Source: Dryocola sp031988645
GTDB lineage: Bacteria > Pseudomonadota > Gammaproteobacteria > Enterobacterales > Enterobacteriaceae
Direction: 5' to 3'
DNA: 64,000 nt
Assembly: GCF_051307045.1 (NCBI RefSeq)
Contig: NZ_CP150452.1
Coordinates: 1,674,001 to 1,738,000 of the forward strand
A program made the position numbers and the translations under genes. Every line of letters starts with the position of its first letter. Positions within the stretch are counted from its first letter, which is position 1. Below are positions 7,121 through 16,238 of this stretch, piece after piece. A model generated the notes under the pieces. The model searched no databases, was not told the origin of the DNA, and saw only the letters and a list, made by a program, of their open reading frames with translations.

Positions 7121-8329
7121 CTAAGCGCCGGGCTCCAGCATCGAGGGCGCGACGGGTTTCAGGCTGAACTGCCACCATAAAGCCAGCAGCGTGATAAAGC
7201 CAACGATCCCCAGCATCACCCACGGCAGTTCGGGCCGGCTGAGGCTTTTGCCGGCGTCAAAAAGCCAGCCGCCGCCCGCGTAACCAAAGGCGCCGCCGAT
7301 GGCAAGCCCCAGCCGGCTGAATCCCATATAGCTTCCGCGCGCCCTGGAATCCGCGAGGGATGCGCCAAGCGTTTCGCGGGCAGGCTCAGCAATGATCGAG
7401 CCGATATAGAACACGCAGATCAGGGTAAACAGCTGCTGTAAATTGCTGGTCAGGCCGACGGGCAGCATCGCCAGCGTCATCAGCAGCAGGCCGGCCATCA
7501 GGCGCTGCTCAAGGCGAAAGCGCTTTTCGCTCCAGCGGGCGATGGGGTAGAGCAAAGTTAACGAAAGCGCAGCCTCAATGGCGTACATCCATTTTACCGC
7601 CGACGGCGTGCCGGCAATTTCGTTGACCATAATGGGCAGCATCAGCATTACCTGCACGGCCAGCATGTAATAGCCGGCGAGCGTCAGCACGTAGGTCACA
7701 AAGCGTTTGTCGCGCAGCACGCGTCCCATGCCTTCAAGCATCGGCGTGCGGATAGTCGAAAGCTTATAGGCGGGCAGCAGCCAGGCGTTAACCGCCGCGC
7801 AGATAATGAACATCACCGCGCCTGCGGCGCACACGAGACGAAAATCATACTGCAACAGCCAGCTGCCCAGCAGCGCGCCGATTACCGCGCCCGCGCTGTC
7901 CTGCATCATCAGCAGCGAGAAGAAGCGTCCGCGCTGGTGCGGGCGCACAAGCTTCACCACTAACGCCGCGCGGGGCGGGTCAAAGAGCGTGCCGCCGATG
8001 GCTGAGATAAAGCAGGAGAGCCACAGCACCCAGGGTTCATGGGCGATCCCCATCAGCGCAAAACCTGCCGCGCGCAGCAGCATGCCGGTGACGATCATCG
8101 GTTTGGCGCCCAGTCGGTCGGCAATCGCGCCGCCGAAAATGCCCAGCCCTTGCTGGGTAAGCTGCCGCAGGCCCAGGGCGATACCCACCATCAGCGCCGC
8201 CCAGCCCATCTGATCGACGAAACGAATAGAGATTAAAGGGAACACCACGAAGAAGCCTAATACCACCAGCATGTTATCGAGCAACAGGAAATATTTACCC
8301 AGGCTCCTTGCCTGCGCCACCCGCGACAT
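7121..8329 (-). CDS. mdtH: MFS multidrug efflux transporter MdtH
   Basis: Inner-membrane drug:proton antiporter of the major facilitator superfamily, 402 aa with about 12 membrane helices, nearly identical in length to E. coli MdtH (linked to quinolone efflux). Visible marks: the MFS loop motif GGAIADRLGAKP after helix 2, FDPPRAALVVKL and QQLFTLICVFYIGS. It is divergent from rimJ across a 240-bp region that must hold both promoters. Confidence 0.95.
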   Translation of the reverse strand: MSRVAQARSLGKYFLLLDNMLVVLGFFVVFPLISIRFVDQMGWAALMVGIALGLRQLTQQGLGIFGGAIADRLGAKPMIVTGMLLRAAGFALMGIAHEPWVLWLSCFISAIGGTLFDPPRAALVVKLVRPHQRGRFFSLLMMQDSAGAVIGALLGSWLLQYDFRLVCAAGAVMFIICAAVNAWLLPAYKLSTIRTPMLEGMGRVLRDKRFVTYVLTLAGYYMLAVQVMLMLPIMVNEIAGTPSAVKWMYAIEAALSLTLLYPIARWSEKRFRLEQRLMAGLLLMTLAMLPVGLTSNLQQLFTLICVFYIGSIIAEPARETLGASLADSRARGSYMGFSRLGLAIGGAFGYAGGGWLFDAGKSLSRPELPWVMLGIVGFITLLALWWQFSLKPVAPSMLEPGA

Positions 8330-8570
8330 CTCCCCTCCAGGGAATCCTGAAAATGTGACAGGAATCCATTCTCTCTTGTCTTTACATTTTTTGACACGGT
8401 GGCGGGCGACAATATTTTTTTATCGTTCCGCAGCTTCGATTGAACCCTTTCATCGAAAAAATTATGACGCGGCGAAAAATCTGCATGCTGTTGTTTTCCT
8501 TCCTCCTGCCGGCGCAGGTATAGTAATTAACATGGGCTGGTAAATCGTGGGATGTGAGGAGTAGGGGAAG

Positions 8571-9155
8571 ATGTTTGGTTACCGCAGTAACGTGCCGAAA
8601 GTGCGTTTAACAACCGACAGGCTGGTGGTGCGTCTGGTCTATGACCGGGATGCCTGGCGCCTGGCCGATTATTACTCTGAAAACCGTCTGTTTTTAAAGC
8701 CCTGGGAACCCGTCCGCGATGACAGCCACTGTTACCCCTCGGGCTGGCAGGCCCGCCTTGGCATGATCAATGAAATGCACAAAGCCGGCAGCGCCTATTA
8801 TTTCGCCCTGCTCGACGAAGAAGAAAAAGAGATTCGCGGCGTGGCGAATTTCTCAAACGTCGTGCGCGGCTCGTTCCACGCCTGTTATCTCGGCTATTCG
8901 CTGGGTGAAAAGTGGCAGGGGCAGGGGCTGATGTTTGAAGCCCTGACCTCCGCGATTCGCTATATGCAGCGCAGCCAGCATATTCACCGCATCATGGCGA
9001 ACTATATGCCGCATAACCAGCGCAGCGGCGACCTGCTCGCGCGCCTGGGCTTTGAAAAAGAAGGCTATGCCAAAGACTATCTGCTGATTGACGGCGTCTG
9101 GCGGGACCATGTCCTGACGGCGCTGACGACAAAAATCTGGACCCCCGGTCGTTGA
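8571..9155 (+). CDS. rimJ: Ribosomal protein S5 N-acetyltransferase
   Basis: GNAT-family acetyltransferase that acetylates the N-terminal alanine of ribosomal protein S5. 194 aa, the E. coli length. The acetyl-CoA site is visible in the block LGYSLGEKWQGQGLMFEAL (residues about 103-121), followed by HRIMANYMPHNQRSGDLLARLGF. ATG 8571 is preceded by GGGGAAG. yceH starts 9 nt after its stop, so the two are probably co-transcribed. Confidence 0.95.
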   Translation: MFGYRSNVPKVRLTTDRLVVRLVYDRDAWRLADYYSENRLFLKPWEPVRDDSHCYPSGWQARLGMINEMHKAGSAYYFALLDEEEKEIRGVANFSNVVRGSFHACYLGYSLGEKWQGQGLMFEALTSAIRYMQRSQHIHRIMANYMPHNQRSGDLLARLGFEKEGYAKDYLLIDGVWRDHVLTALTTKIWTPGR

Positions 9156-9164
9156 GGAAGTGAA

Positions 9165-9812
9165 ATGAAATATCAGTTAACCGCGGTAGAAGCGCGCGTG
9201 GTGGGCAGCCTGATGGAAAAACAGGTCACCACGCCGGAACAGTACCCCATGTCCGTTAACGGCGTGGTGACCGCCTGCAATCAGAAAACCAACCGCGAAC
9301 CGGTCATGGATCTTAAAGAGCATGAGGTGCAGGACACGCTGGATAACCTGGTCAGGCGCCACTTTCTGCGCACCGTAAGCGGCTTTGGCAATCGCGTAAC
9401 CAAATACGAACAGCGCTTCTGCAACTCTGAGTTTGGCGACCTCAAACTCACGCCGGCGGAGGTCGCCGTGGTGACCACGCTGCTGCTGCGCGGCGCCCAG
9501 ACGCCGGGCGAGCTGCGCAGCCGCGCCGCAAGAATGCATGAATTTAGCGATATGGCGCAGGTTGAGGCGACCCTCGAAACGCTGGCCGGTCGTGATGATG
9601 GTCCTTTTGTGGTGCGCCTGCCGCGTGAGCCGGGTAAACGCGAAAGCCGCTATATGCATCTGTTCAGCGGTGAAGTGGAGGCCCAGGCCGCCGTCGCCGA
9701 CGCCCTGGCGGAACCTGGCGAAGATCTGGCTGCGCGCGTTGAACGGCTTGAAACCGAAGTGGCGGAGTTAAAACAGCGCCTCGATTCACTGCTCGCACAT
9801 CTGGGAGAATAA
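9165..9812 (+). CDS. yceH: DUF480 protein YceH
   Basis: 215-aa cytoplasmic protein of the YceH/UPF0502 family with tandem winged-helix-like domains and a short C-terminal coiled coil (AARVERLETEVAELKQRL). Conserved N-terminal block LTAVEARVVGSLMEKQVTTP. Function unknown. It sits between rimJ and mviM as in E. coli and is separated from mviM by only 3 nt, so it belongs to the same operon. Confidence 0.93.
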   Translation: MKYQLTAVEARVVGSLMEKQVTTPEQYPMSVNGVVTACNQKTNREPVMDLKEHEVQDTLDNLVRRHFLRTVSGFGNRVTKYEQRFCNSEFGDLKLTPAEVAVVTTLLLRGAQTPGELRSRAARMHEFSDMAQVEATLETLAGRDDGPFVVRLPREPGKRESRYMHLFSGEVEAQAAVADALAEPGEDLAARVERLETEVAELKQRLDSLLAHLGE

Positions 9813-9815
9813 AAG

Positions 9816-10740
9816 ATGACCAAACTTAGGGTAGGCGTAGTCGGGCCTCGGCGGCATCGCGCAAAAAGCGTGGCTGCCGGTATTAAGCGCCGCCAGCGAC
9901 TGGACGCTGCAGGGAGCATTCTCCCCAACGAAAGAAAAAGCGCAGAAGATCTGCGAGACGTACCGTATTCCTTATGTTTCTTCGCTTGCCGATCTTGCCG
10001 CCCAGTGCGACGCGGTATTTGTTCACAGCGCCACCAGCACCCATTTTGCGGTGGTCAGCGAGCTGCTGCAGGCGGGCGTCAACGTCTGCGTGGATAAACC
10101 GCTGGCGGAGAATCTGGCGGATGCCGAAAGGCTGGTGGAGCTTGCCGCAGGTAAAAAACGCACCCTGATGGTGGGATTCAACCGCCGCTTTTCACCGCTC
10201 TATCAGGAGCTAAAAGCGAAGCTGGCGACGGGCGCCTCCCTGCGCATGGATAAACACCGCACCGACAGCGTCGGGCCAAAAGATCTGCGTTTTACCCTGC
10301 TTGATGACTATCTGCACGTGGTGGATACCGCGCTGTGGCTGGCGGGCGGCGAGGCGCAGCTGCAAAGCGGCGCGCTGCTGACTAATGATCAAGGCGAAAT
10401 GCTGTTTGCCGAGCACCATTTCGCCAAAGATCATCTGCAGATTACCACCAGCATGCATCGTCGCGCCGGAAGCCAGCGCGAGTGGGTGCAGGCCGTGACC
10501 GACGGCGGGCTGTATGACGTAACGGACATGCGCGAATGGCGTGAGGAGTGCGGGGCGGGCGTGGTGACTCGTCCCGTCGCCGGCTGGCAGAGCACCCTTG
10601 AACAGCGTGGTTTTGCTGGCTGCGCGCGTCACTTCCTTGAAAGCGTGGCAAATCAGACGGTTCCTGAAACTTCCGGCGAACAGGCGCTGCTGGCGCAAAG
10701 AGTGGTGGAAAAGCTCTGGCGCGAGGCGATGAGCGAATAA
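9816..10740 (+). CDS. mviM: Gfo/Idh/MocA oxidoreductase MviM, interrupted by a 1-nt insertion
   Basis: Predicted NAD(P)-dependent oxidoreductase (YceM/MviM) of unknown substrate, upstream of the lipid II flippase gene murJ. The frame breaks at codon 10: GGGCC at 9843-9847 replaces the GGCC needed for the Rossmann motif GVVGLGGIAQKAWLPV. Deleting one G restores 307 aa, the E. coli length, with CVDKPLAEN (the EKP-like motif, here DKP), MVGFNRRF and DDYLHVVDTALWL. The original ATG overlaps the yceH end region closely. As given, only 93 aberrant residues follow the start. Probable sequence error at GGCC. Confidence 0.92.
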
Positions 10741-10813
10741 ACCGGTAACAACTGAGGGTAGTAATTCGGCGGCGTATCGGTAGACTACGCTGCAGAATCT
10801 TGATGCCCCTGAA

Positions 10814-10834
10814 AACGCCTGCGCCGCAGGCGTT
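10814..10834. repeat. Inverted repeat between mviM and murJ
   Basis: AACGCCTGCG and CGCAGGCGTT are separated by one base, so they form a hairpin with a very small loop. No T-run follows. It may be a weak terminator or mRNA-processing hairpin. Confidence 0.4.
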
Positions 10835-10858
10835 GATGTTTGTGGAACAACATAATAA

Positions 10859-12394
10859 ATGAATCTCTTAAAATCGCTGGCCGCCGTCAGCTCGATGACC
10901 ATGTTTTCACGCGTGCTCGGATTTGCACGCGACGCCATTGTGGCAAGGGTTTTTGGGGCAGGGATGGCGACGGATGCCTTTTTTGTGGCGTTCAAACTGC
11001 CGAATTTGCTGCGTCGAATCTTTGCCGAAGGGGCGTTTTCACAGGCGTTCGTGCCGATTCTGGCAGAGTACAAAAGCAAGCAGGGCGAAGACGCAACCCG
11101 CGTGTTCGTCTCTTATGTTTCAGGACTGCTTACCCTGGCGCTGGCCGTTGTCACGGTAATCGGCATGATTGCCGCGCCCTGGGTTATTCTGGTCACGGCT
11201 CCCGGCTTTGCCGACACGGCGGATAAATTTGCGCTGACGTCCAGCCTTTTACGCATTACCTTTCCCTATATCCTGCTGATCTCCCTTGCGTCTTTGGTCG
11301 GGGCGATACTCAATACCTGGAACCGTTTCTCCGTTCCGGCGTTTGCGCCTACGTTCCTTAACCTCAGCATGATTGGCTTCGCGCTCTTCGCCGCGCCGCA
11401 CTTTCATCCGCCGATCCTTGCGCTCGCCTGGGCGGTTACCGTGGGCGGCGTGCTGCAGCTGGCCTATCAGCTTCCGCATCTGAAAAAAATCGGCATGCTG
11501 GTGCTGCCGCGCATCAATCTGAAAGACGCGGGCGCGATGCGCGTCATCAGGCAGATGGGCCCGGCTATTCTGGGCGTGTCCGTCAGCCAGATTTCACTGA
11601 TCATCAACACTATTTTCGCTTCGTTCCTCGCTTCCGGCTCGGTGTCCTGGATGTATTACGCGGACCGTCTGATGGAGTTTCCGTCCGGCGTGCTGGGCGT
11701 GGCCCTGGGCACCATCCTGCTGCCGTCGCTTGCCAAAAGTTTCGCCAGCGGCAATCACGATGAATATTCGCGGTTGATGGACTGGGGCTTGCGCCTGTGC
11801 TTCGTGCTGGCGCTGCCGAGCGCGGTGGCGTTAGGCATTCTGGCAAAACCCCTTACCGTTTCCCTGTTTCAGTACGGCAAATTCACCGCTTTTGACGCGG
11901 CCATGACCCAGCGCGCGCTGGTGGCCTACTCGGTGGGGCTGATGGGGCTGATTGTGGTGAAGGTATTAGCCCCGGGTTTTTACTCGCGCCAGGATATTAA
12001 GACGCCGGTCAAAATCGCGATTGTCACCTTAATCCTTACCCAGGTGATGAACCTTGCGTTTATCGGCCCCTTGAAACATGCCGGTCTGTCGCTGTCCATC
12101 GGCCTGGCCGCCTGCCTCAACGCCAGCCTGCTGTACTGGCAGCTACGCAAGCAGGACATCTTCCAGCCTCAGCCGGGCTGGGCTGCGTTTCTGTGGCGTC
12201 TGTTCGCGGCGGTGATCGTGATGTCCGCCGTGCTGCTGGGCATGATGCATATCATGCCCGCCTGGGATATCGGCAATATGCCGTATCGCCTGCTGCGTCT
12301 GATGGCGGTGGTGGCGGCCGGGATACTCGCCTATTTCGCAACGCTGATGGTGCTGGGCTTTAAGGTGAAGGACTTCGCCAGACGCACGGTATGA
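10859..12394 (+). CDS. murJ: Lipid II flippase MurJ
   Basis: MOP-superfamily integral membrane protein that flips lipid II across the inner membrane for peptidoglycan synthesis; essential in E. coli. 511 aa with about 14 membrane helices, the exact E. coli length. Typical N-terminus SLAAVSSMTMFSRVLGFARD carries conserved Arg residues, and ATDAFFVAFKLPNLLRR follows. It lies downstream of mviM, as is usual in Enterobacteriaceae. A REP-like hairpin follows the stop. Confidence 0.96.
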   Translation: MNLLKSLAAVSSMTMFSRVLGFARDAIVARVFGAGMATDAFFVAFKLPNLLRRIFAEGAFSQAFVPILAEYKSKQGEDATRVFVSYVSGLLTLALAVVTVIGMIAAPWVILVTAPGFADTADKFALTSSLLRITFPYILLISLASLVGAILNTWNRFSVPAFAPTFLNLSMIGFALFAAPHFHPPILALAWAVTVGGVLQLAYQLPHLKKIGMLVLPRINLKDAGAMRVIRQMGPAILGVSVSQISLIINTIFASFLASGSVSWMYYADRLMEFPSGVLGVALGTILLPSLAKSFASGNHDEYSRLMDWGLRLCFVLALPSAVALGILAKPLTVSLFQYGKFTAFDAAMTQRALVAYSVGLMGLIVVKVLAPGFYSRQDIKTPVKIAIVTLILTQVMNLAFIGPLKHAGLSLSIGLAACLNASLLYWQLRKQDIFQPQPGWAAFLWRLFAAVIVMSAVLLGMMHIMPAWDIGNMPYRLLRLMAVVAAGILAYFATLMVLGFKVKDFARRTV

Positions 12395-12406
12395 GTTTTT
12401 CAGGCG

Positions 12407-12431
12407 GCGGATGCGGCTTATGCGCATCCGC
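12407..12431. repeat. REP-like hairpin after murJ
   Basis: GCGGATGCG and CGCATCCGC form a perfect 9-bp stem around GCTTATG, resembling half of an enterobacterial repetitive extragenic palindrome. Such elements stabilise 3' ends or bind gyrase and IHF. Confidence 0.55.
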
Positions 12432-12522
12432 GCTACTAATATTGTAGAGAAGGCCGAGGTTCTGCATTACACTGCGCGCTGCAAAATTTGACATGTTGAA
12501 CGAATAATTAGGCGGTAAAGCG

Positions 12523-13008
12523 ATGAACGGGACAATCACAACCTGGTTTGAAGAAAAAGGTTTTGGTTTTATCAAAGATGAAAACGGCGATAACCGTTAT
12601 TTCCACGTGATTAAAGTCGCCAATCCTGAGCTGATCAAAAAAGATGCCGCGGTGACCTTTGAGCCGACCACCAATAATAAAGGCCTGTCGGCCTACGCGG
12701 TGAAAGTGGAGCCGGAAAGCAAATACATCTTTATCGCCGGCGAGCGCATTAAGATTACCTCCATCAAATCTTTCCTGGTCTACAGCGAAGAGGTGCCCGC
12801 GGATACGAAGATTGATAAAGAGAACGCGGTGCTGTCGGTCGGTCTGCTGATGAACAGCATTCGTCCGAAACAGGAGAAGAAGGCCGATGAGATGCGCAAG
12901 CTTAAGAAGCTTGCGGTCACCACCTTCCAGGGCACCACGCACATTTTCTCAGAAGATGAAATCGACGTGGATGCGACGATGAAGATTCTGAAGGCGCTGC
13001 CTCGATAA
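12523..13008 (+). CDS. Cold-shock-domain protein with extra C-terminal region
   Basis: 161 aa. Residues 1-67 form a cold-shock (OB-fold) nucleic-acid-binding domain, with RNP1-like KGFGFI at about residues 12-17 and RNP2-like RYFHVIKV. The remaining 95 residues (from about YIFIAGERIKITSIKSF) match no domain I can name; it includes a basic helix (RPKQEKKADEMRKLKKL). Free-standing Csp proteins are about 70 aa, so this is a longer relative. It lies between murJ and flgN, where E. coli K-12 has no such gene, and has its own terminator. A role in RNA binding is inferred. Confidence 0.8.
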   Translation: MNGTITTWFEEKGFGFIKDENGDNRYFHVIKVANPELIKKDAAVTFEPTTNNKGLSAYAVKVEPESKYIFIAGERIKITSIKSFLVYSEEVPADTKIDKENAVLSVGLLMNSIRPKQEKKADEMRKLKKLAVTTFQGTTHIFSEDEIDVDATMKILKALPR

Positions 13009-13040
13009 GAGGCGTTTGTAGCGTAACGACGCAGCATAAA

Positions 13041-13066
13041 AAAAACCGGCCATAAGCCGGTTTTTT
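13041..13066. terminator. Bidirectional terminator between cold-shock gene and flgN
   Basis: Perfect stem AAAAACCGGC (13041-13050) / GCCGGTTTTT (13056-13065) with loop CATAA. The symmetric A/T flanks fit termination of both convergent genes. Confidence 0.85.
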
Positions 13067-13067
13067 A

Positions 13068-13493
13068 TTAGATAGTTATTTTTTTATTACTGCCACGATT
13101 CACCGTCGTGGCTTGTCCATCGGCCCCATAAAGATTGGGTTCCTGGTGCGGCTTAAGTACGGCCAGTGCCTGCTCGTTACGCGCCAGCTGATCTTCTAAC
13201 AGCCAGCCGTTATGTTGGTTGATATCACGCAGATGCTGCGTTTTATCGGTAATCGTCTGCCAGCGAAGGTTAACATCATGGCTTGAGCCAGCCTGCTGAT
13301 TTTGCAGTTCGCGCCGCTGCTGCTCCAGATAATCGAGCGTCGCAAGCAGCGAGCTTTTATCTTCGGTAATGCGTTGTAATGCGCTGCCATTTACGTGGCC
13401 TGCAGACAGTTGTTGCTGCTCGGCGTCCATCACCTCTTTGAGTGAATTGAGCACCGCGGTCATTTGGTCCAGCACTTCTAACAGACGACTCAT
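13068..13493 (-). CDS. flgN: Flagellar export chaperone FlgN
   Basis: 141-aa cytoplasmic chaperone for the hook–filament junction proteins FlgK and FlgL, delivering them to the flagellar type III export gate. Mostly helical, with heptad-like segments (LEVLDQMTAVLNSLKEVMDAEQQ), and the conserved C-terminal HQEPNLYGADGQ block. It starts 4 nt after the flgM stop, so flgM and flgN are one transcript, served by both the flgA and flgM promoters as in other enterics. Confidence 0.94.
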   Translation of the reverse strand: MSRLLEVLDQMTAVLNSLKEVMDAEQQQLSAGHVNGSALQRITEDKSSLLATLDYLEQQRRELQNQQAGSSHDVNLRWQTITDKTQHLRDINQHNGWLLEDQLARNEQALAVLKPHQEPNLYGADGQATTVNRGSNKKITI

Positions 13494-13497
13494 GCAA

Positions 13498-13791
13498 TTA
13501 TTTACTCTGTAAATAGCTTTGCGCTTCCTGGATCAGCGCATCGGCGATTTTGCCGGTATCCATTTTTAGCTCGCCGTTACGGATGGCTGTTTTCAGCGCT
13601 TCCACGCGATCCATATTGATGTCGCTGGTGCCCGGTTGCATCAGCTTGGCCTGCGCATCGCTTAACGTGACGCTGGTGCTTTTGGCCGTGGCGCTCTTTT
13701 CCAGACGGTTCTTTTGCGTCTGGGTATCGGTAGTTTCGCGCGGCTGAACGGTGCTTACCGGTTTTAAGGGCGACGTGCGATCAATGCTCAT
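13498..13791 (-). CDS. flgM: Anti-sigma-28 factor FlgM
   Basis: Binds and inhibits sigma-28 (FliA) until the hook–basal body is complete, then is secreted through it. 97 aa from MSIDRTSPLKPVS, the E. coli length; an in-frame ATG 27 nt upstream is not supported. The C-terminal sigma-binding part includes SVTLSDAQAKLMQPG and RNGELKMDTGKIADALI. A sigma-28 promoter with perfect spacing lies upstream, giving the autoregulatory loop known in Salmonella. Confidence 0.96.
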   Translation of the reverse strand: MSIDRTSPLKPVSTVQPRETTDTQTQKNRLEKSATAKSTSVTLSDAQAKLMQPGTSDINMDRVEALKTAIRNGELKMDTGKIADALIQEAQSYLQSK

Positions 13792-13851
13792 TGTTTTATC
13801 CTCATCGAGGGGGCTCACGGCGGGGAGCCTGCCAAAATCATTGTTAAATAT

Positions 13852-13878
13852 TTATCGGCAGCCGCCACGGAATCTTTA
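13852..13878 (-). promoter_or_regulatory. Sigma-28 promoter of flgM
   Basis: Minus strand TAAA, 15 nt, GCCGATAA exactly fits the FliA consensus TAAA-N15-GCCGATAA. The -10 lies about 60 nt before the flgM ATG. Confidence 0.9.
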
Positions 13879-13884
13879 AAAAGA

Positions 13885-14544
13885 TTATAGGTTAATCAGA
13901 ATATTCCCATCAGCATCCACCGTACCGCTTACGATCTGGCCTGAGGCCATGCGCACGCGGGCATTTTGCGCCACGGCCGCGTTGTTTAATGCCTGGCCTT
14001 CGCTGTTTACGCTAAAACCTTCGCCTGCCGCCACCACCTGTACGCGCTGCCCGGCTTTGACTCGCCAGGACTGCCGCACCATCGATAGCATAATCGGCTG
14101 GTCCGGCGCGACGTCTCTTAAGGTTACCGCGTTATTGGCCTGGTTGAGATCGAGCATGGCTCGCGGCGGCAACTGGTCCAGGCGACCGCGCTTCATTTGC
14201 ACATTGCTTTCGTTAAGCACGGTGCCGCGGGCTAAAGCCTGCGCGGCGACAACATAGTTACCGCTGGCGGCCACCACCACCTGAATGTAGCGCCTGTCGT
14301 TCCCGCAGCGCGCCTGCACGCTAACGTTTCCCCACATCCGGCCGTTGTTTGGCATCACGAAGTCCGGCTGCGGGCAGGAAGGCAGCTGCGCATCGGGGGT
14401 TTTCACCGTCACCGAGACGTCGTCGCTTATGCCCGCCAGGCGCTGCTGGAAAAACTGGGTCAGCGGCGCATCAAGCAGGCCTGCGGCTGCCTGCTGGGAA
14501 GCCAGCAATAGCGCAATTCCGCCCCAGATTTTCACACTCTTCAT
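13885..14544 (-). CDS. flgA: Flagellar P-ring assembly chaperone FlgA
   Basis: Periplasmic chaperone needed for FlgI polymerisation into the P ring. 219 aa with a Sec signal peptide (MKSVKIWGGIALLLASQQAAAG) and a C-terminal SAF domain (VAAQALARGTVLNESNVQMKRG; VRMASGQIVSGTVDADGNILINL). Divergent from flgB across 152 bp, which should contain FlhDC-dependent class II promoters, though I cannot delimit the FlhDC boxes with confidence. Confidence 0.95.
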   Translation of the reverse strand: MKSVKIWGGIALLLASQQAAAGLLDAPLTQFFQQRLAGISDDVSVTVKTPDAQLPSCPQPDFVMPNNGRMWGNVSVQARCGNDRRYIQVVVAASGNYVVAAQALARGTVLNESNVQMKRGRLDQLPPRAMLDLNQANNAVTLRDVAPDQPIMLSMVRQSWRVKAGQRVQVVAAGEGFSVNSEGQALNNAAVAQNARVRMASGQIVSGTVDADGNILINL

Positions 14545-14696
14545 GACGCTTCTCCTTGTTCAGGTTGCAGTGATTTTAACCGCTGCCGGAATTGATCAAG
14601 GCGACAAATAGCGATGCATTTTGTGCTTATTCCGTCGATAACGCACGCGTAAGGGGCCGTAAGCTGTCGGACAAATCCTAATTATGCGGAGAGAAC
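14545..14696. promoter_or_regulatory. flgA–flgB divergent promoter region
   Basis: 152 bp between the two flagellar transcripts. In enterics it carries the FlhD4C2-activated class II promoters for flgAMN and flgBCDEFGHIJ. The placement is inferred from gene layout; I do not see boxes good enough to give coordinates. Confidence 0.5.
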
Positions 14697-15113
14697 ATGC
14701 TCGACAAACTGGACGCCGCGCTGCGATTTCAGCAAGAAGCGCTTAATTTGCGTGCCCAGCGTCAGGAGATTCTGGCGGCAAATATCGCCAATGCGGACAC
14801 GCCGGGTTTTCAGGCGCGCGATATCGATTTCGCCAGCGAAATGAAAAAGGTGATGGATCGCGGGCGCGTGGAAGGCGGCGGCGTGTCGCTGGCGTTGACC
14901 TCTTCGCGTCACATTCCGGCACAAACCCAATCTGTCCCGCAGATGGACCTTCTCTACCGCATTCCAGACCAGCCGTCGATGGATGGCAACACCGTCGATA
15001 TGGACAGGGAGCGTACGCAATTTGCGGATAACAGCCTGAAGTATCAGTCCGACCTGCAGGTTCTGGGCGGGCAAATCAAAGGCATGATGTCCGTGCTGCA
15101 ACAGGGTAATTAA
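14697..15113 (+). CDS. flgB: Flagellar proximal rod protein FlgB
   Basis: 138-aa axial protein that forms the base of the rod. The N-terminal rod motif is present (RQEILAANIANADTPGFQARDIDF), as is the helical C-terminus (NSLKYQSDLQVLGGQIKGMMSVLQQ). Exported by the flagellar type III system without a cleaved signal. First gene of flgBCDEFGHIJ; flgC begins 2 nt after its stop. Confidence 0.96.
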   Translation: MLDKLDAALRFQQEALNLRAQRQEILAANIANADTPGFQARDIDFASEMKKVMDRGRVEGGGVSLALTSSRHIPAQTQSVPQMDLLYRIPDQPSMDGNTVDMDRERTQFADNSLKYQSDLQVLGGQIKGMMSVLQQGN

Positions 15114-15115
15114 TC

Positions 15116-15520
15116 ATGGCGTTACTGAATATTTTTGATATCGCCGGTTCGGCAATGACCGCGCAGTCCAAGCGTTTGAACGTCGCGGCCAGCAACCTGG
15201 CGAACGCCGATAGCGCAACCGGGCCAGACGGTCAGCCGTACCGCGCAAAGCAGGTCGTTTTCCAGGTTGACGCCGCGCCCGGCGCGCAGACCGGCGGTGT
15301 GAAGGTCAGCGAAGTGGTGGAAAGCCAGGATCCTGACAAGCTGGTTTATCAGCCGGGCAACCCGCTGGCGGACGCAAAGGGCTATGTGCGGATGCCGAAC
15401 GTGGACGTGGTGGGCGAGATGGTGAACAGCATGTCCGCCTCGCGCAGCTACCAGGCGAACGTGGAAGTGCTCAACACCGTGAAAAGCATGATGTTGAAAA
15501 CCCTGACTCTCGGTCAATAA
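15116..15520 (+). CDS. flgC: Flagellar proximal rod protein FlgC
   Basis: 134-aa rod protein, E. coli length. The N-terminal block DIAGSAMTAQSKRLNVAASNLANADS and the C-terminal D0 helix NSMSASRSYQANVEVLNTVKS are the usual rod signatures. Located between flgB and flgD in the class II operon. Confidence 0.96.
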   Translation: MALLNIFDIAGSAMTAQSKRLNVAASNLANADSATGPDGQPYRAKQVVFQVDAAPGAQTGGVKVSEVVESQDPDKLVYQPGNPLADAKGYVRMPNVDVVGEMVNSMSASRSYQANVEVLNTVKSMMLKTLTLGQ

Positions 15521-15531
15521 AGGAGTGACGT

Positions 15532-16212
15532 ATGTCTATCGCGGTTAATGTGAATGACACCACCGTTAGCGGTGCCAGCAGTACCTCGAGTCTCTCAACC
15601 AGCTCGGCAAGCAGCTCTTCGGATCTGCAAAGCAGCTTTCTGACGCTGCTGGTTGCGCAGCTAAAAAATCAGGATCCGACTAACCCGCTGCAAAACAACG
15701 AGCTGACTTCGCAGCTTGCGCAGATCAGCACGCTTAGCGGCATCGAAAAGCTTAATACCACGCTGGGCTCGGTCTCAGGCCAGTTGACCAGCAATCAGCA
15801 GGTGCAGGCGACCACCCTGATTGGGCATGGCGTTATGATCCCGGGTACCAAAATTCTGGCAGGCAGTGATGCCACCACGCCGTTTGGCGTTGAGCTGCAA
15901 CAGGCCGCCGATAAGGTGACGGCCACCATCACGGACAGCAGCGGTAAGGTGGTGCGCACCATTGATATCGGCGGTTTGTCCGCGGGCGTTCATACCTTCA
16001 CCTGGGATGGCAGCATGACCGATGGCACCACCGCACCGGACGGCGCCTATAACGTATCAATTGCCGCCAGCAACGGCAGCACCCAACTGGTGGCGCAGCC
16101 GCTCAACTTCGCCTTGGTCAACGGCGTGACCAACAATACCGATGGTTCAACCTTGCTGGACCTCGGAACCTACGGGACCACCACCCTCGACGAAATCAGG
16201 CAGATTATTTAA
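15532..16212 (+). CDS. flgD: Flagellar hook assembly capping protein FlgD
   Basis: 226-aa scaffold that caps the growing hook and is discarded when the hook is complete. A Ser/Thr-rich N-terminus (VSGASSTSSLSTSSASSSSD) is followed by the conserved block FLTLLVAQLKNQDPTNPLQNNE. Tudor-like and Fn3-like folds come next (VHTFTWDGSMTDGTTAPDGAYNV). Slightly shorter than the E. coli protein (231 aa). Confidence 0.95.
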   Translation: MSIAVNVNDTTVSGASSTSSLSTSSASSSSDLQSSFLTLLVAQLKNQDPTNPLQNNELTSQLAQISTLSGIEKLNTTLGSVSGQLTSNQQVQATTLIGHGVMIPGTKILAGSDATTPFGVELQQAADKVTATITDSSGKVVRTIDIGGLSAGVHTFTWDGSMTDGTTAPDGAYNVSIAASNGSTQLVAQPLNFALVNGVTNNTDGSTLLDLGTYGTTTLDEIRQII

Positions 16213-16238
16213 GCCTTTAACCTTTGCAGGAGTAAGAC

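Noticed and set aside
12407..12431. Terminator of murJ
   Set aside because: The stem has no following T-run and resembles a REP unit, so it is listed as a repeat.
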